13,826 bases of DNA from JBGOUV01 sp041477815. GTDB taxonomy: Bacteria; Acidobacteriota; Terriglobia; Bryobacterales; JACQDG01. Position numbers and translations under genes: made by a program. The first letter of the stretch is position 1. Each line of letters begins with the position of its first letter. Under the pieces are notes generated by a model that worked only from the letters and a program-made list of their open reading frames with translations, did not search any database and was not told the DNA's origin. The stretch lies in contig JBGOUV010000172.1 in assembly GCA_041477815.1 (NCBI GenBank), positions 1 through 13,826 of the forward strand, written 5' to 3'. Positions 12,323 to 13,826 of the stretch are shown piece after piece.

Positions 12323-13315
12323 ATGCCCCCGGCCCTCCTTCTCGCCATCTTCTACTTGACCCGCGACGCCGGCTCGGTCCGCTCCTTCCTCGCCCACGCC
12401 GGTCAGATCGACATCGTTATCCCCGCCTGGTACACCGCCGACGCCTACGGCGTGGTCACCGGCGTTCCCGACCAGCATCTCCTCGAAGCCGCGCGCCAAC
12501 ACGGCGTGAAGGTCATGCCCCTCATCGTGAACCCCGACTTCCACCAGCCCACGGTTCACGCTTTGCTCACCACGCCCGAGGCCCGCACCCGCGTCGCCCA
12601 ATCCCTGCTCGAGGAGTGCCGCCGGCAGCAGTACTACGGCATTCAATTCGACTTCGAAAACATCCCCGCCGCCGACCGCGACGCCTTGACCGCCCTGGTC
12701 CGCGACACCTCTACCCTCCTTCGCCGCGACGGCTTTCGTCTCTCGGTGGCCACGATGTACCAGACCTCGGCCGAGCGTCCGGCCTCCCCCGGTTACGCCC
12801 AGTGGCTGTGGGACAACTGGCTGGGCGCCTACGACCTCGCCGAGCTCGCCAAACACGCCGAGTTCGTTTCCGTCATGACCTACGACCACCACACCGAACG
12901 CACCCCTCCCGGTCCTATCGCCGGCTATCCCTGGGTCGAGCAAATCGTCAATCACTGCCTCACCCTGATTCCTAAGGAGAGGTTTTCTCTGGGCATTCCC
13001 CTCTACGGCCGCCGCTGGTATGCGGGCACGGCCCGCCGGGAAGGCAGCCAGGCCACCGCCACCGTCCACTATCACGAGGCCGCCGGGCTCGCCGCCCAGT
13101 ACCAGGTCACCCCCACCTGGGACGACCGCGACCGCGCCCCCGGGTTCTGGTTTTACCGCGACGGACTTCGCGAGTACGTCTTCTACAATGACGCTCGGAG
13201 CTTCCGCGAGCGCTACTCGCTGGCCCAGTCCTACGGCCTGCACAGCTTCTCTTCGTGGGTCCTCGGCGCCGAGGATCCGGCGGTATGGAAGGAACTACCG
13301 CCGGCTCGCCGCTAG
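12323..13315 (+). CDS. Glycoside hydrolase family 18 protein, YaaH-like
   Basis: Predicted TIM-barrel glycosidase or glycan-binding protein of GH18, 330 residues, nearer to spore-germination YaaH-like proteins than to classical chitinases. The barrel starts at once (ALLLAIFYLTRDAGSVRSFL) with IVIPAWYTADAYGVV (31-45). The active-site strand is YYGIQFDFENIP (104-115): Asp110 and the catalytic acid Glu112 of DxxDxDxE are kept, but the first two aspartates are Tyr105 and Gln108. Further marks are SVMTYDHH (183-190), LGIPLYGRRW (223-232) and the late Trp312 in SFSSWVLG. There is no signal peptide or LysM domain in this frame; an in-frame TAG 27 nt upstream excludes a longer start. No good ribosome-binding site. 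A weak TTGCCT and TAGTCT pair at 17 bp (12273-12301) might be its promoter. Cell-wall or chitin-like glycan is the likely substrate class. Confidence 0.85.
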   Translation: MPPALLLAIFYLTRDAGSVRSFLAHAGQIDIVIPAWYTADAYGVVTGVPDQHLLEAARQHGVKVMPLIVNPDFHQPTVHALLTTPEARTRVAQSLLEECRRQQYYGIQFDFENIPAADRDALTALVRDTSTLLRRDGFRLSVATMYQTSAERPASPGYAQWLWDNWLGAYDLAELAKHAEFVSVMTYDHHTERTPPGPIAGYPWVEQIVNHCLTLIPKERFSLGIPLYGRRWYAGTARREGSQATATVHYHEAAGLAAQYQVTPTWDDRDRAPGFWFYRDGLREYVFYNDARSFRERYSLAQSYGLHSFSSWVLGAEDPAVWKELPPARR

Positions 13316-13329
13316 CATCTACGCGACCG

Positions 13330-13338
13330 TGCTATCAT
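13330..13338 (+). promoter_or_regulatory. Candidate extended -10 element for the metallo-hydrolase gene
   Basis: TGCTATCAT (TG-n-TATCAT, 5 of 6) ends 12 nt before ATG 13351. The expected start point leaves a leader of about 6 nt, and no Shine-Dalgarno is present, so the mRNA may be leaderless. It lies just after the GH18 stop, giving the gene its own promoter. Confidence 0.4.
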
Positions 13339-13350
13339 CCCCTCCGATTC

Positions 13351-13826
13351 ATGCTGACGCGACGGGAGTTCGTGGGTGGGCTGGCCCTGGCGGCGGGACT
13401 GCCGGCCGGCCTGCGCGTCTTCCCGGACGTGGTCAACGTCGGGGTGCTGGAACGGAACGGCAAACGGCTGCTGATCGACTGCGGGGAAGGCGGCGTGGGG
13501 GGACCGGTGGACTGGATCCTCATCACCCACCACCATCGCGACCAGTGGAGCGGGGCGCGGAAGCTCGGCGGCCGGTTGGCCGTGCCGGAGGCGGAGCGGC
13601 GGTTTTTCGAGCGGGCCGAGGAGTTTTGGGAGCAGGCGGACGGGATCCTGGATCACCGTTATGACTTCCGGCCACACCTGTTTACGGGGAGGGAGTCGGC
13701 GCCGGTGGCTCGGGGGCTGCGGGGCGGGGAGGTCTTCGAGTGGGAGGGGCTCAAGATTGAGGCGATCGCCACGCCGGGGCATACCGATGGCGGTCTGAGC
13801 TACCTGGTGGGGCGAGTCGCGTTTAC
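13351..13826 (+). CDS. Tat-exported metallo-beta-lactamase-fold hydrolase, N-terminal part (runs off the right edge)
   Basis: 158 complete codons of a longer protein. The N-terminus MLTRREFVGGLALAAGLPAG has a twin-arginine motif (TRREF) and a hydrophobic stretch, so export by Tat is likely. NGKRLLIDCGEG (36-47) is the usual first part of the fold, followed by the metal site LITHHHRDQWSG (57-68). There His60, His62 and Asp64 match HxHxDH, but the last His is Gln65. The next metal ligand, His144, lies in TPGHTDGGLSYLVG. Such H-to-Q changes at this position occur in some subfamilies; the reaction is unknown. It starts 35 bp after the GH18 gene on the same strand, with its own putative promoter between. 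The end is outside the window. Confidence 0.85.
   Translation, partial: MLTRREFVGGLALAAGLPAGLRVFPDVVNVGVLERNGKRLLIDCGEGGVGGPVDWILITHHHRDQWSGARKLGGRLAVPEAERRFFERAEEFWEQADGILDHRYDFRPHLFTGRESAPVARGLRGGEVFEWEGLKIEAIATPGHTDGGLSYLVGRVAF

Noticed and set aside
12197..13243. Long minus-strand open frame opposite the GH18 gene
   Set aside because: It is Gly/Val-rich without motifs, and the plus frame has consistent GH18 blocks. Only its final SPDGRWILL piece was kept, as part of the PD40 remnant.
1..13826. CRISPR array, tRNA, rRNA or complete insertion sequence
   Set aside because: No regularly spaced repeats of 25-40 bp, cloverleaf-like sequences, rRNA segments or transposase-like proteins were recognised on reading; no covariance search was possible.

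Overview
The window is GC-rich (roughly two thirds G+C by eye) bacterial DNA, most likely from an Acidobacteriota soil bacterium of the Solibacter/Bryobacterales type. Three things suggest this: an Oar-like TonB-dependent receptor with an N-terminal carboxypeptidase-regulatory domain and the LPLNGRNYTDLALLQPGV signature, a remnant of an ADOP-type (acidobacterial duplicated orphan permease) MacB-like permease, and a remnant of a PD40/TolB-like protein end. The assignment is inferred from these families, not from a marker gene.

Layout. 1-1496 (-): 5' part of the TonB-dependent receptor, running off the left edge. 1646-2959 (+): a KefB-type CPA2 cation/proton antiporter, divergent from the receptor across a 149-bp gap that holds 11-bp-phased GGTCAA repeats. 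2961-3221: debris of an ADOP permease. 3286-4023 (+): a toxin-antitoxin locus, DUF104-type antitoxin plus PIN-domain toxin; the toxin has no in-frame start codon and is probably frameshifted. 5722-4036 and 7126-5774 (-): a three-gene unit of a coproporphyrinogen-oxidase-like radical SAM protein, a hotdog acyl-CoA thioesterase and a PaaK-like CoA ligase, interrupted by a long palindrome. 7210-10381 (+): divergent from it, a tightly overlapping transporter operon of an MFS permease, a DUF3311 membrane peptide and a sodium:solute symporter. 10382-10530: unassigned AT-richer junction DNA. 10520-11159 (-): a decayed ribbon-helix-helix regulator and a DNA methyltransferase cut off after motif I. 11291-12160 (-): a secreted alpha/beta hydrolase, preceded in overlap by the frameshifted tail of a PD40 protein. 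12323-13315 (+): a YaaH-like GH18 protein. 13351-13826 (+): the start of a Tat-exported metallo-beta-lactamase-fold protein, running off the right edge.

How the genes may work together. The central 4036-10381 block looks like one divergently transcribed module: secondary transporters on one side; a radical SAM enzyme, a CoA ligase and a thioesterase on the other, sharing an 83-bp promoter region. A carboxylic-acid uptake and CoA-activation pathway is a reasonable hypothesis, but the substrate cannot be read from sequence. Around this module the window is rich in broken genes: the ADOP permease, the PIN toxin start, the RHH regulator, the methyltransferase and the PD40 protein. Several genes have a -10-like hexamer only about 7-13 bases before the start codon and no good Shine-Dalgarno, which suggests leaderless transcripts.
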